A stretch of DNA of 64,000 bases from Loripinus fragilis. Lineage: Eukaryota; Mollusca; Bivalvia; Lucinida; Lucinidae. This document shows, piece by piece, positions 1-10,690 of the stretch. A program made the position numbers and the translations under genes. The DNA is taken from positions 82,269,950-82,333,949 of the forward strand of contig OZ026518.1 in NCBI GenBank assembly GCA_964019695.1, read 5' to 3'. Each line of letters begins with the position of its first letter. Position 1 is the first letter of the stretch. The notes beneath the pieces are model-generated. The model did not search any database. It was given only the letters and a program-made list of their open reading frames with translations, and had not been told where the DNA came from.

Positions 1-21
1 GCAGAGAAAAACGGTCAAGTT

Positions 22-830
22 AGCACAAAATTTCTAGCACAAAAAATTTTGCTAGCAAAAAAATTTGCTGCTGGCACAAAAATTCCTGCTAGCACAAAAT
101 TTGCTGCTAGCAATAAAATTGCTGCCGGCAAATTCTGCTAGCACAAAAATTTCTGCTAGCACAAAAATTTTTGCTAGCACAAAATTTGCTGCCAGCAAAA
201 AATTTTCTGCTAGCACAAAAATTTCTGCCAGCACAAAACTTCCTGCTAGCACAAAAAATTTTGCTAGCACAAAATTTCCTGCTAGCACAATAAATTTTGC
301 TAGCAAAAAATTTGCTGCCAGCAGAAAAAATTCTGCTAGCACAAAAATTTCTGCTAGCAAAAAATTTGCTGCCAGCAAAAAAATTTCTGCTAGCACAAAA
401 ATTTCTGCTAGCACAAAATTTGCTGCTGGCAAAAAACATTCTGCTAGCACAAAAATTTCTGCTAGCACAAAATTTGCTGTCAGCAAAAAATTTTCTGCTA
501 GCACAAAAATTTCTGCTAGCACAAAATTTCCTGCTAGCACAAAAAATTTTGCTAGCAAAAAATTTGCTGCCAGCAGAAAAAATTCTGCTAGCACAAAAAT
601 TTCTGCTAGCAAAAAATTTTCTGCTAGCACAAAAATTTCTGCTAGCACAAAATTTGCTGCTGGCAAAAAAATTTCTGCTAGCACAAAAATTTCTGCTAGC
701 ACAGAATTTCTGCAGACACAAAAATTTCTGCTAGCACAAAATTTTCTGCTAGCACAAAATTTGCTCCTGGCACAAAAATTTGCTGCTGGCAAAAAAATTC
801 CTGCAGGCACAAAATTTGCTGCAGGCACAA
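22..830 (+). repeat. 17-18 bp minisatellite array A1
   Basis: There are about 45 tandem copies of a 17-18 bp unit close to AAAATTTCTGCTAGCAC, with GCTAGC cores and variants CTGCTGGC and CTGCCAGC. Because 18 is divisible by three and the unit lacks stops in several frames, it creates long open frames on both strands, with six-residue periods such as ASTKIS. These are not genes. Confidence 0.95.
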
Positions 831-831
831 A

Positions 832-1073
832 TGAGCAGTGACATGAGATTTTCAACAATGTCGTATGTGCGACCAGCAAAGGCTCAGACGAGCCTGCGCA
901 TACGCGCACACTGATCAGAGCCTTTGCTTGTCGCTTAATTATTATATAAGTGTTAAGCTACTGATCGAAGTTAATTTGGTGTTTCTAAGCTTAACAGGAG
1001 GCTGCACAGGTTCGTCTGAGTCTACACTTGTCAAGATGGCACATTGTTGGAAATCACATGTCACGGTTCAAAT
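832..1073 (+). mobile_element. ~240 bp palindromic MITE, copy 1
   Basis: Terminal inverted repeats around CATGAGATTTCCAACAATGT and a central stem AAGGCTCAGACNAGCCTGCG. Equivalent copies lie at 1680-1920, 2265-2425 (partial), 6237-6460, 9842-10083, 20402-20643 and 30846-31041. No ORF; non-autonomous. Confidence 0.8.
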
Positions 1074-1275
1074 ATTCCTGAATACCGGGCCGGTAGTCAG
1101 TAACGTGTCTGGCTACAGATACGTGTCTGACTGCAGATCCTGGTGTCCCGAGTTTGATCGAAGCCCGGTCTCATACTTTCATGGAGATCGATCGTGAAAT
1201 AATTTCTACCGTCATATCACTCCCTTCCGAGAAGTAGCTGTCAGTTTTAAGCGAAAGTATGCGCACGAAGTACTG

Positions 1276-1440
1276 GTTTGATTTGATTCATTACGTCCCA
1301 TCAACAATCTTTCAGTTATATAGGGACGGGTCTTCCTGGGATGAACCAGTACTAAGCTAGGATAAATGCGTCTTGCTTAAGGGCACAATTCAATGTCACC
1401 GTTGGGCTCGAACCCGCGGCCACTCGGTCTCGAGTCAAGC
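1276..1440 (-). mobile_element. tRNA-derived SINE, truncated head
   Basis: Reversed SINE with 3' tail TTTGATTTGATTC and B-box region GGCTCGAACC. The A-box end is missing where minisatellite A2 begins. Confidence 0.8.
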
Positions 1441-1678
1441 ACAAAAATTTCTGCTAGCAAAAAAATTGCTGCTGGCACAAAATTTGCTGCTGGCACAAAA
1501 ATTTCTGCTAGCAAAAAAAATGCAGCCAGCACAAAATTTGCTGCTGGCACAAAAATTCCTGCTAGCACAAAAGTTGCTGCCAGCACAAAATTTGCTGCTG
1601 GCACAAAAATTCCTGCCAGCACAAAATTTGCTGCCAGCACTAAAATTTCTGCAGGCACAAAATTTGCTGCAGGCACAA
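1438..1678 (+). repeat. Minisatellite array A2
   Basis: The same unit as A1, about 14 copies. It starts directly at the truncated head of a reversed SINE and ends directly at the terminal repeat of the palindromic MITE at 1680. Confidence 0.93.
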
Positions 1679-1679
1679 A

Positions 1680-1920
1680 TGAGCCGTGACATGAAATTAC
1701 CAACAATGTGGTATGTGCGACACGCAAAGGCTCAGACCAGCCTGCGCATACGCGCAGACTGATCAGAGTCTTTGCTTGTCGCTTAATTATTATATAAGTG
1801 TTAAGCTACTGATCGAACTTAATTTGGTGTTTCTAAGCTTAACAGGAGGCTGCACAGGTTCGTCTGAGTCTACACTTGTCAAGATGGCACATTGTTGGAA
1901 ATCACATGCCACGGTTCAAA
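1680..1920 (+). mobile_element. ~240 bp palindromic MITE, copy 2
   Basis: Nearly the same sequence as copy 1, adjoining minisatellite A2. A 5'-truncated third copy follows at 2265-2425. Confidence 0.8.
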
Positions 1921-2128
1921 TATTCCTGAATACCGGGCCGCGTAGGTAGTCGGTAACGTGTCTGGCTACAGATACGTGTCTGACTGCAGATCCTGGTGTC
2001 CCGAGTTTGATCGCAGCCCGATCTCATACTTTCATTGAGATTGTTCGTGAAATAATTTCTACCGTCATATCACTCCCCTCCAAGAAGTAGCTGTCAGTTT
2101 TAAGCGAAAGTATGCGCACGAAGTACTG

Positions 2129-2262
2129 GTTTGATTTGATTCATTACGTTCCATCAACAATCATTCAGTTATATAGGGTTGAACCAGTACTAAGCTAGGA
2201 TAAATGCGTTTTGCTTAAGGGCTTAACGCAACGCCGCCGGTGAGGCTCGAACCCGCGGCCAC
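2129..2262 (-). mobile_element. tRNA-derived SINE, partial
   Basis: The same family and orientation as the copy at 1276-1440, cut short at the head where a further MITE fragment begins. Confidence 0.75.
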
Positions 2263-2645
2263 TCGATCAGAGCCTTTGCTTGTCGCTTAATTATTATATA
2301 AGTGTTAAGCTACTGATCGAACTTAATTAGTTTTTCTAAGCTTAACAGGAGGCTGCACAGGTTCGTCTGAGTATACACTTGTCAAAATGGCACATTGTTG
2401 GAAATCACATGTCACGGTTCAAATATTCCTGAATACCGGGCCGCGTAGGCAGTTGGTAACGTGTCTGGCTACAGATGCGTGTCTGACTGCAGATCCTGGT
2501 GTCCCGAGTTTGATCGCAGCCCGGTCTCATAATTCCATTGAGATTGATCATGAAATAATTTCTACCGTCACATTCCTCCCTTCGGCTGAATCATTCAAAA
2601 AAAAGTTATAAGTTATAAGCGAAAGTATGCGCTCGAAGTACTGGT

Positions 2646-2815
2646 ATGATTTGATTCATTTCGTCCCATCAACGATCTTTCAGTTATATAGGGACGGGTC
2701 TTCCTGGGTTGAACGGGTACTAAGCTAGGATAAATGCTTCTTGCTCAAGGGCACAATGCAATGCCGCCGGTGATGCTCGAACCCGCGGCCACTCTGTCCC
2801 GGGTCAAAATGACAT
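2646..2815 (-). mobile_element. tRNA-derived SINE flanked by AGTACTGGT duplication
   Basis: Reversed SINE inside the parent element. AGTACTGGT stands at 2637-2645 and again at 2816-2824, as expected of a target-site duplication. A paralogous site without the SINE is at about 36360-36390. Confidence 0.75.
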
Positions 2816-2935
2816 AGTACTGGTTAGCCGCATCTTCAAGCTTCCCCAGGAAAGATGTGATAAGGTGAGCTGACCGTCTCAACATGGCCAAAGTAGTTGA
2901 CTTGGGGACGTAAAGCAGCAAAACAAACAAAACAC
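2816..2935 (+). mobile_element. Parent element, 3' domain (SINE-like tail)
   Basis: Contains TTCAAGCTTCCCCAGGAAAG and ends GACTTGGGGACGTAAAGCAG plus an A-rich tail. The tail resembles the GATGGGACGTAAAGAATC tail of the SINE. Reversed copies lie at 5671-5780 and 8280-8351/9414-9450; a solo copy is at 36380-36475. Confidence 0.65.
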
Positions 2936-2937
2936 AA

Positions 2938-3210
2938 ATATTCCTGCTAGCACAAAAATTGCTGCCAGCACAAAATTTGCTGCTGGCACAAAAATTCTTG
3001 CTAGCACAAAATTTGTTTCTGGCACAAAAATTCCTGCTAGCAAAAAAATTGCTGCTGGCACAAAAATTCCTTCTAGCACAAAATTTGCTGCTGGCACAAA
3101 AATTCCTGCTAGCACAGAATTTGCTGCTGGCAGAAAAATGTCTGCTGGTACAAAAATTCCTGCTAGCACAAAAATTCCTGCCAGTAGCAAAATTATTGCT
3201 AGCATTAAAA
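2938..3210 (+). repeat. Minisatellite array A3
   Basis: About 15 copies, beginning at the A-rich 3' tail of a SINE-like element (ACAAACAAAACACAAAT). Confidence 0.92.
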
Positions 3211-3271
3211 TGATATTTTCGCCCGTCTAACGAAGCATGCCGCTGTAACCCGAACTTTTCTATCATACTTT

Positions 3272-4312
3272 AGGAAGTAACGCCTCGTTTACCGGCGGCC
3301 ACGTCAATCACGATTTCGATCACCGTGGACGAAACGGGGTCACCGTATAACAACGTAGAGGAACGGGGTCGACAAACGTAGCTCGCCATGGTTGCCGTGG
3401 TCGTCGGGGCAAATTTTTAAACAGTAAAAAAATTGCCATGGCAGCCATGTGTACAATAAACTTGGGTAGTTTCAATGTATGTATGTATCGAGGGGTAACA
3501 GGTGATAATTTCCATGATGCATTTTTTTCTCCGAAGATCAGTCAGTGTAAACATTGATAAAATGCTTCGTAATGTTGCATTTCATCAGAATATTCACTGT
3601 CTGAAAAAGGACGCATTAAGGAGTCACAAGTGTACAAAGGATTAATGCTGATACAATGATTGGTGTTTATCTTTCAAGAATCTCATCGAAGAGCTTTGGA
3701 GGTCTGAAATGTGATAACAACATTGGTGCGAAGCTTTCTTGTAATTAATGTTGGCATATATCCCAGCTGCTGCATTTGTTCCTCCCACAACCTTGCCCGC
3801 ACCAACACTGACCTTGGTCTTCGCATCCGCCTGCACACTAGTCATGCTGGTGGCTTCCTTGCAGCCGCAAAGGCTAAATGTACACGCCTATAAAGCAATG
3901 ATAAATACGGAATCGGCTATTTCATATACATCAAGGATGTTTTCTGATCAAAGATTGCAGCAGCTTTGTGGGCCTCATTTTATACCGTGGGCACAAACGG
4001 GCTCAGCTCGACACATCGTCCATGTTTCACCGTAGAAAACCTTGGCGGAAATTGATAGACGTAGCCGAACTTGGTCGGAACGTAACTAGACGTGAGAGGT
4101 TCCAATAGAACGTGGCAGGCTGGGAGTAAACGTACAACCGTCCGTGTCAGACCGTAGCGCGCCGTCGAGCCTCTGTCACGGATACCTTGACAGACCGTGA
4201 GGAAACGTAGCAAGACACTTAACAGAACTTGATGACGAAGACAATAATTGACCAAAACCCCAAATGCGAGCTGCGTTTCTGGCTGTCGTGACACTCGTGG
4301 CTGCCAGCGTAG
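3272..4312. mobile_element. Possible TIR element inserted in the ~230 bp repeat
   Basis: The repeat unit breaks at 3272 (GGAAGTAA) and seems to resume at 4312 (GTAAAATGGGTC). The ends are rich in short CCACG/CGTGG motifs like the element at 5900-7578. The terminal repeats are weak, so the limits are uncertain. No transposase ORF. Confidence 0.35.
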
Positions 4313-4327
4313 TAAAATGGGTCAAAA

Positions 4328-4810
4328 AAGGCTACCAGCACTAAATTTGCTGCTAGCACGAAAATTGTTGCTGGCACAAAATTTGCTGCTAGCGCAAAAA
4401 TTGATGCCAGCAGCAAAATCATTGCTATCATTAAAAAAAATCAGAATTTTACTTTATATTTTACCAATTTAATCGTACGCGCATCTGGAAACGATGCATT
4501 CCGCTGCACCCCGAACTTTTCTATTACACTTTTTACCTAAGTAATGGGCCAAAAATAGACACCAGCAGTAAATTTGCTGCTAGCACTAAAATTGCTGTGA
4601 CACTAAAATTGCTGCTAGCACAAAAAATGGTGCCAGAAATAAAAATGCTGCTAGCATTAAAATAGCGTGGATTTTTTCATGATTTTATGTTATATTTCTT
4701 CATCTAATCGCAAGTGCATCTGGAAACGATGCATTGCTCTACAGCCTAAACTTTTCTATCACTTTTTACCGAAGTAATTGGCCAAAAATGGCTACCAGCA
4801 GTAACTTTGG
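4328..4810 (+). repeat. Degenerate minisatellite A4 within a ~230 bp tandem repeat
   Basis: Short stretches of decayed minisatellite (4328-4435, 4562-4670) alternate with a unit containing CATCTGGAAACGATGCATT and ACTTTTCTAT. The latter occurs at about 4475 and 4715, and in part at 3225. Confidence 0.7.
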
Positions 4811-4983
4811 CGCTACACAGTACGAAAATTGAAACCAGATCTAGATAAGCAAAACGCTTTGAAGCCTGGCCGTATTTACTTTATTGAAATACGGATCAGA
4901 GCTAAGGGTTACATTTACTATAATATTGTGACAAACATACATGTTCTAGCCCGACTGGTTCATTTTACGCGTTCATTTAATCC

Positions 4984-5068
4984 TAGTTTAGTACCGGTTC
5001 AACCCAGGAAGACCCGTCCATACATAACTGAAAACTTGTTGATGGGGCGTAGTGCATCAAATCAAACC
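4984..5068 (+). mobile_element. tRNA-derived SINE, 3' half only
   Basis: GTACCGGTTCAACCCAGGAA through to AATCAAATC-type tail. The tRNA-like half is absent. Parent-element sequence follows to 5285. Confidence 0.75.
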
Positions 5069-5284
5069 AGAACTTCGTGCGCATACTTTCGCTTAAAACT
5101 GACAGCTACTTCTCTTAAATGATATAGCGGAAGAGAGTGATATGACGGTAGAAATTATTTCACGATCAATCTCCATGAAAGTATGAGACCAGGCTGCGAT
5201 CAAAGTCGGGACACCAGGATCTGCAGTCAGACACGCATCTGTAGCCAGACACAATACCGACTGCCTACGCGGCCCGATATGAAG

Positions 5285-5670
5285 ATTTTTGCCTGCAGCA
5301 ACTTTTGTGCCAGCAATATTTTTAGTGCCTGCAGCAAATTTTGTGCTGGCAGGAATTTTTGTGCCAGCAGCAAATTTTGTGCTGGCAGCAATTTTTTTGC
5401 TAGCAGAAATTTTTGTGCCAGCAGCAAATTTTGTGCTAGCAGAAATTTTTGTGCCAGCAGCAAATTTTGAACTAGCAGGAATTTTTGTGCCAGCAGCAAA
5501 TTTTGTGCTAGCAGGAATTTTTGTGCCAGCAGCAAATTTTGTGCTAGCAAGAATTTTTGTGCCAGCAGCAAATTTTGTGCTGGCAGCAAATTTTGTGCTA
5601 GCAGGATTTTTTTTGTGCCAGCAGCAAATTTTGTGCTGGCAGCAATTTTTGTGCTGGCAGAAATATTTGT
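5285..5670 (-). repeat. Minisatellite array A5
   Basis: The same unit in reverse orientation (GTGCTAGCAGAAATTTTT). It alternates 17 and 18 bp variants as a ~35 bp dimer and ends at the SINE-like tail TTTTGTTTGTTTTG. Confidence 0.93.
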
Positions 5671-5789
5671 GTTTTGTTTGTTTTGTCCCAAGTCAACAAC
5701 TATGGTCATGGCGAGACTATAAGCTCACCTAACCACACCTTTCTGGGGCAAGCTTGAAGAAGCGATAAATTAGTACTTCGTCATCGGAG

Positions 5790-5899
5790 CGCAGTTGCTC
5801 AGTGGTAGAGTGCTTTACTCGAGACCGAGGGGCCGCGGGTTCGAGCCTCACCGGCGTCATTGCGTTGTGCCCTTGTGCAAGACACATTAATCCTATCTA
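5790..5899 (+). mobile_element. tRNA-derived SINE, 5' part (split by insertion)
   Basis: The tRNA-like head has A box TTGCTCAGTGGTAGAGTG and B box GGTTCGAGCC. It breaks after ATCCTATCTA; the remainder resumes at 7579 (TTAGTACCGGTTCAACC) and runs to about 7660. Confidence 0.85.
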
Positions 5900-7578
5900 A
5901 CGCCCCGTTCTCACTGTCCCGGTTTAGGGTGACGTTTCATCCCGGTTTGATGATCCGGGATGAACCGTGTCACAATCGTGGCGGCACCGTGGACAACTTT
6001 GGAGATCCGGGATGAACCGTGTTGAACCAGCTCATGTCCCCGGTTGTTTTAAAATGTTTAAAACAACCGGAACTCACCGGGAGTAACCGAGAAGGCTGTC
6101 AAATACCGTGGTAAACTGGGACGACGCCGGGAGCAACGGTGTCTCCACCGGGACGGCGTCCACGCGATACCGGCGCATTCCGGAAACATCCGTGTCTCCA
6201 CCGTGATAAACCGTGCGCGATGAAGACCCCGGGTATGCCTGATTTTTCAACAATGTGGTATGTGCCAACAACAAATCCTCAGATCAGCCTGTGCCTAGGC
6301 GCAGTCTGATCAGAGCCTTTGCCAGTCGCTTGATTATTATTTGACTGTTAAGCTACTGACCGAACTACATTTAAAATTTCTTAGCTAAAATGGTTACTGA
6401 ACAGGCTTGTCTGAGTCTACACTTCTCAAAATACCACACTGTTAGAAATCACATGCCGCGGCGCAAAGTGTTCATATATTTTTACTAAAAAGCAAGACAA
6501 TCTGGGCCAAAATTACAATGCACCAGGAAGACTTAATTTAAGTATTGAATTTTCAGGATGCGAAAAACAACGTTTTCAAACTTATTATAATCAAAATAGT
6601 TACTTTTTTCTATAGATCACAATGATATTTTTGACAACATGTACTGCACAGGTCCTGGCAATTTATCAAGCATTTAATGTATTATGTTGAAATATATTTA
6701 AATTAAGTCTTCCTTAACTTTAAGGAGGCATTGTACACATGTAGGTCTAGGCCCAGATCAACAACATTTGAACCTCGTCGTAAGAAAACAGGCCCCGAGC
6801 TTAAAAACAGTTTTCATACTCAACTAAGCTGAACACGAAATTTATCCTGCTCATAAATGTTGAAGTGCCAACAATTTTGTCATTTTAACATTTATTAGCA
6901 TGATAAATACAACACCTGAGAGACTTAAAGCAAGAAACTTCTTTATTTGCCGGTATTTTAGTTTTTATGAGCAGTCGAAATTTCATGCTCAGTCGAGTTG
7001 AGCATGAAAAAAGTTTTATAACCTCTGCTTCTGCTTATACGACAACATACATGCAAATGAGCTGCGAGGTTACTAAGCATTTGTTTTCGCTACATAGATC
7101 ATGATTCCTATAGTAACTTAATCTGAATTTTCAAGTCTCCATCTACCGTATGTGGCTGTGCAGTCCAATTTGTGTCTGTTCGGTGTTATTTCTTTGAAGA
7201 AATAACTGTTATGCAATAGAGACAGAAGAAAACTTACGTTACTCCATGTTTTTATCCTGAATTTATAGTGTAGAGTAACACCGGGACGCAACCGTGGCCC
7301 TACCGGCATGTAACCATGGCGCCCGGCAACCGTAAACAGCCTGGGTAGCGCCGGGGTATACCGGCATGAACCGTGGCTCCACCGTGCTGCACTGTAAGTG
7401 CTCCGTGGTGAACCGGGAATCAACCGGCGTCTTGCCGGACCGGGGCTATACTGGGGTAAAGTCGGCAAGGTGAGAACGCAATTTATTCTTTGTAAAATGT
7501 GTCCCGGTGCATCACGGTATACCGGCTGTCCTGCATCGCGATGTACTGTGGCTCCATCTGCACAGTGAGAACGGGGCT
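5900..7578. mobile_element. TIR DNA transposon, non-autonomous, inserted in a SINE
   Basis: Ends are ACGCCCCGTTCTCACTGT at 5900 and its near-perfect inverse ACAGTGAGAACGGGGCT at 7578. The flanks are CTA (5897-5899) and TTA (7579-7581), one base from a perfect 3 bp duplication of the SINE's own TTA. A TWA target and such ends fit PIF/Harbinger-type elements, but that is inference. It carries nested MITEs (6237-6460, 6782-7042) and no transposase. Confidence 0.75.
6782..7042. mobile_element. ~250 bp hairpin MITE (GAGCATGAAA type), copy 1
   Basis: Inverted ends around GAGGTTATAAAACTTT and TGCTCAACT..GAGCATGAAA, with an inner TTGGCATTTTAACATTTATG segment. Related copies lie at 19117-19345 and 19890-20335. 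Confidence 0.7.
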
Positions 7579-7871
7579 TTAGTACCGGTTCAACCAAGGA
7601 AGACCCGTCCCTACATAACTGAAAACTTGTTGATGGGACGTAATGAATCAAATCAAACCAGTACTTCGTGCGCATACCTTCGCTTAAAACTGACAGCTAC
7701 TTCTCTTGAATGATATAGCGGAATGGTGTGATATGACGGTAGATATTATTTCACGATCAATCTCCATGAATGTATAAGACCAGGCTGCGATCAAAGTCGG
7801 GACACCAGGATCCTCAGTCAGACACGCATCTGTAGCCAGACACGTTACCGACTGTCTACGCAGCCCGATAT

Positions 7872-8278
7872 GAAGATTTGTGCCTGCAGCAACTTTTGTG
7901 CCAGCAATAATTTTAGTGCCTGCAGCCAATTTTGTGCTAGCAGGAATTTTTGTGCCAGCAGCATATTTTGTGCTGGCAGCAATTTTTTTGTCCTAGCAGA
8001 AATTTTTGTGCCAGCAGCAAATTTTGTGCTAGCAGAATTTTTTGTGCCAGCAGCAAATTTTGTGCTAGCAGGAACTTTTGTGCCAGCAGCAAATTTTGTG
8101 CTAGCAGGAATTTTTGTGCCAGCAGCAAATTTTGTGCTGGCAGTAATTTTGTGCTAGCAGGAATTTTTGTGCCAGCAGCAAATTTTGTGCTGGCAGCAAA
8201 TTTTGTGCTAGCAGGATTTTTTGTGCCAGCAGTAAATTTTGTGCTGGCAGCAATTTTTGTGCTAGCAGGAATTTTTGT
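7872..8278 (-). repeat. Minisatellite array A6
   Basis: Reversed copies, with the same 35 bp dimer rhythm and the same flanks as A5: parent element on the left, SINE-like tail on the right. Confidence 0.93.
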
Positions 8279-8351
8279 GTTTTTGTTTGTTTTGCTGCTT
8301 TACGTCCCCAAGTCAACAACTATGGCCATGGCGAGACGGACAGCTCACCTA

Positions 8352-9413
8352 CAGTGAGCCACTTTAGTTACGCACCACTTATAAAATGTAAAATTACTCG
8401 GAAAATAAATGTGATATTTCTATTCTGAGACTACCAACGTAAAGCGCATCTATATTTGCATTAGCCATTGAAATTTCATTGTGATCAGATCAGAAACAAA
8501 GGAGAACATGGATTTTTAAGTGCACTACCCTCAAGACACCATTTCACATTGCATTATCTCAATTGAAACTCAGATCACATTGCACTTTTTTCAGGGTCGA
8601 ATTTCTGCTATGCTGGATATAGGAGCCGATTTATTCTTGGCAATATCTAAGACTGGAATGTGATTGTTAACTTCATAGTTTTTTTTAATGTTTTACTATT
8701 TTGGTTCCCAGCTGACCAAGGTTTGAAAAAAGTTGGTTTTAGTACTATTTTTTAAGTGAGTTAAAATTTCGTATGGTTCTCAGTAAACTAGTTATCAAAA
8801 CACTTGTTTTATGATTTCATTTTAAAAAACCATGTGTCCGCCGTTTATTTTCGTTAAAAAATTAATGGATTTATTGGCGTCATGGTGTTGACGTTAGTGA
8901 TGACGTCACTACTACCAAGGCTATAAGACGTGTCAATGATAAGATGTTTGAGTGTTTTGATACTTCTATGTCAACAAGTGACTCATTACAAAATAGTTTG
9001 CGAAGAAAACCGTGTTTGATTATTGTAACTGACGTCAATATGACGTTAAAACGAGCATTTCTTCCAAAAGTAACGGTGTTACTAAATTCAACGACCGAAA
9101 AAAGGGGTTTTACTTGAACAAATAAATTGTTTTTGGTGTTTTTCTGTCACAACGATCATTATGGATAATGCCTAGCACAAAACAAAAAAAGAAAATATAG
9201 ACGTTCCGCTTGCACGTGCATTTTTCAAAATTTGTCAAAATTGCCTTTGAGTAGCAGAATGATTCGCATGAGTGAATCCAATATTTTTTTTTCGATGTTA
9301 TCAAATAGATAAAATGTCAATAAATAAATTATCATAGAGAATGTTCGATTCCAGCATTTTTGTCAAAAAATGTGGGCCCTGAAAAATTGGTGCGTAACTA
9401 AAGTGGCTCACTG
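8352..9413. mobile_element. 1062 bp TA-target DNA transposon, non-autonomous
   Basis: A perfect 26 bp terminal inverted repeat (starts CAGTGAGCCACTTTAGTTAC; 8352-8377 and 9388-9413) is flanked by TA on both sides (8350-8351, 9414-9415). The interrupted host sequence is uninterrupted in paralogues at about 5725 and, inverted, at about 2855-2870, which proves the insertion. The TA target fits the Tc1/mariner/pogo group. No transposase ORF remains inside. Confidence 0.9.
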
Positions 9414-9465
9414 TAATCACATCTTTCCTCGGGAAGCTTGAAGAAGCGGTTAACCAGTACTTTGT

Positions 9466-9650
9466 CATGGGAGCGAGAGTGCTTGACTCGAGACCGAGTG
9501 GCCGCGGGTTCGAGCCTCACCGGCGGCGTTGCATTGTGCCCTTAAGCAAGACGCATTTATCCTAGCTTAGTACTGGTTCAACCCTGGAAGACCCGTCCCT
9601 ATATAACTAAATGATTGTTGATGGGATGTAATGAATCAAATCAAACTAGT
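9466..9650 (+). mobile_element. tRNA-derived SINE with internal head deletion
   Basis: GGAGCGAGAGTGCTTGACTC lacks the A-box segment found in sister copies. The B box GGTTCGAGCC and the tail are intact. Flanked by ACCAGTACT-like sequence on both sides. Confidence 0.8.
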
Positions 9651-9841
9651 ACTTCGTGCGCATACTTTCGCTTAAAACTGACAGCTACTTTTCGGAAGGG
9701 AGTGATATGACGGCAGAAATTATTTCACGATCAATCTCAATGAAAGTATGAGACCGGGCTGCGATCAAACTCGGGACACAAGGATATGCAGTCAGCCAGA
9801 CACGTTACCGACTACCTACGCGGCCCGGTATTCAGGAATAT

Positions 9842-10083
9842 TTGAACCGTGACATGTGATTTCCAACAATGTGCCATCTAGACAAGTGTAGACTCAGACG
9901 AACCTGTGCAGCCTCCTGTTAAGCTTAGAAACACCAAATTAAGTTCGATCAGTAGCTCAACACTTATATAATAATTAAGCGACAAGCAAAGGCTCTGATC
10001 AGTGTGCGCGTATGCGCAGGCTCGTCTGAGCCTTTGCTGGTCGCACACACGACATTGTTGGAAATCTCATGTCACTGCTCATT
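9842..10083 (-). mobile_element. ~240 bp palindromic MITE, mirror copy
   Basis: Reverse complement of the copy at 832-1073, adjoining array A7 just as copy 1 adjoins A1. Confidence 0.8.
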
Positions 10084-10690
10084 TGTGCCTGCAGCAAATT
10101 TTGTGCCTGCAGGAATTTTTGTGCCAGCAGCAAATTTTTGTGCCAGGAGCAAATTTTGTGCTAGCAGAAAATTTTGTGCTAGCAGAAATTTTTGTGCCAG
10201 CAGCAAATTTTTTGCTAGCAGAAATTTTTGTGCTAGCAGAAATTTTTTTGCCAGCAGCAAATTTTGTGCTAGCAGAAATTTTTGTGCTAGCAGAAATTTT
10301 TTTGCTAGCAGAAATTTTTGTGCTAGCAGAATTTTTTCTGCTGGCAGCAAATTTTTTGCTAGCAAAATTTTTTGTGCTAGCAGGAATTTTTGTGCTAGCA
10401 GAAATTTTTGTGCTAGCAGAAAATTTTTTGCTAAATTTTGTGCTAGCAGAAAATTTCGTGGCAGCAAAATTTGTGCTAGCAGAAATTTTTGTGCTAGCGG
10501 AAATTTTTGTGCTAGCAGAATTTTTTTTGCCAGCAGCAAATTTTGTGCTAGCAGAAATTTTTGTGCTAGCAGATTTTTTTTTGCCGGCAGCAATTTTTTT
10601 GCTAGCAGCAAATTTTGTGCTAACAGGAATTTTTGTGCCAGCAGCAAATTTTTTGCTAGCAAAATTTTTTGTGCTAGAAATTTTGTGCTA
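10080..10690 (-). repeat. Minisatellite array A7
   Basis: Mirror image of A1, sharing its outer flank (ACTTGACCGTTTTTCTCTGC) and its inner flank (the palindromic MITE). Confidence 0.93.

Noticed and set aside
52..909. Long open frames on both strands (258, 285, 204 and 145 codons), and similar frames at 5.2-5.7, 7.9-8.4 and 10.0-10.7 kb
   Set aside because: All lie in the 17-18 bp minisatellite and read as six-residue repeats in several frames on both strands. This is a result of unit length, not coding.
5790..5870. tRNA gene
   Set aside because: A and B boxes are clear, but the acceptor stem does not pair and the SINE body follows. The same holds for copies at 19562, 25973, 31046 and 45436.
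7118..7675. 185-codon minus-strand frame
   Set aside because: It spans the end of a TIR transposon and the following SINE; composition follows the repeats and no domain is visible.
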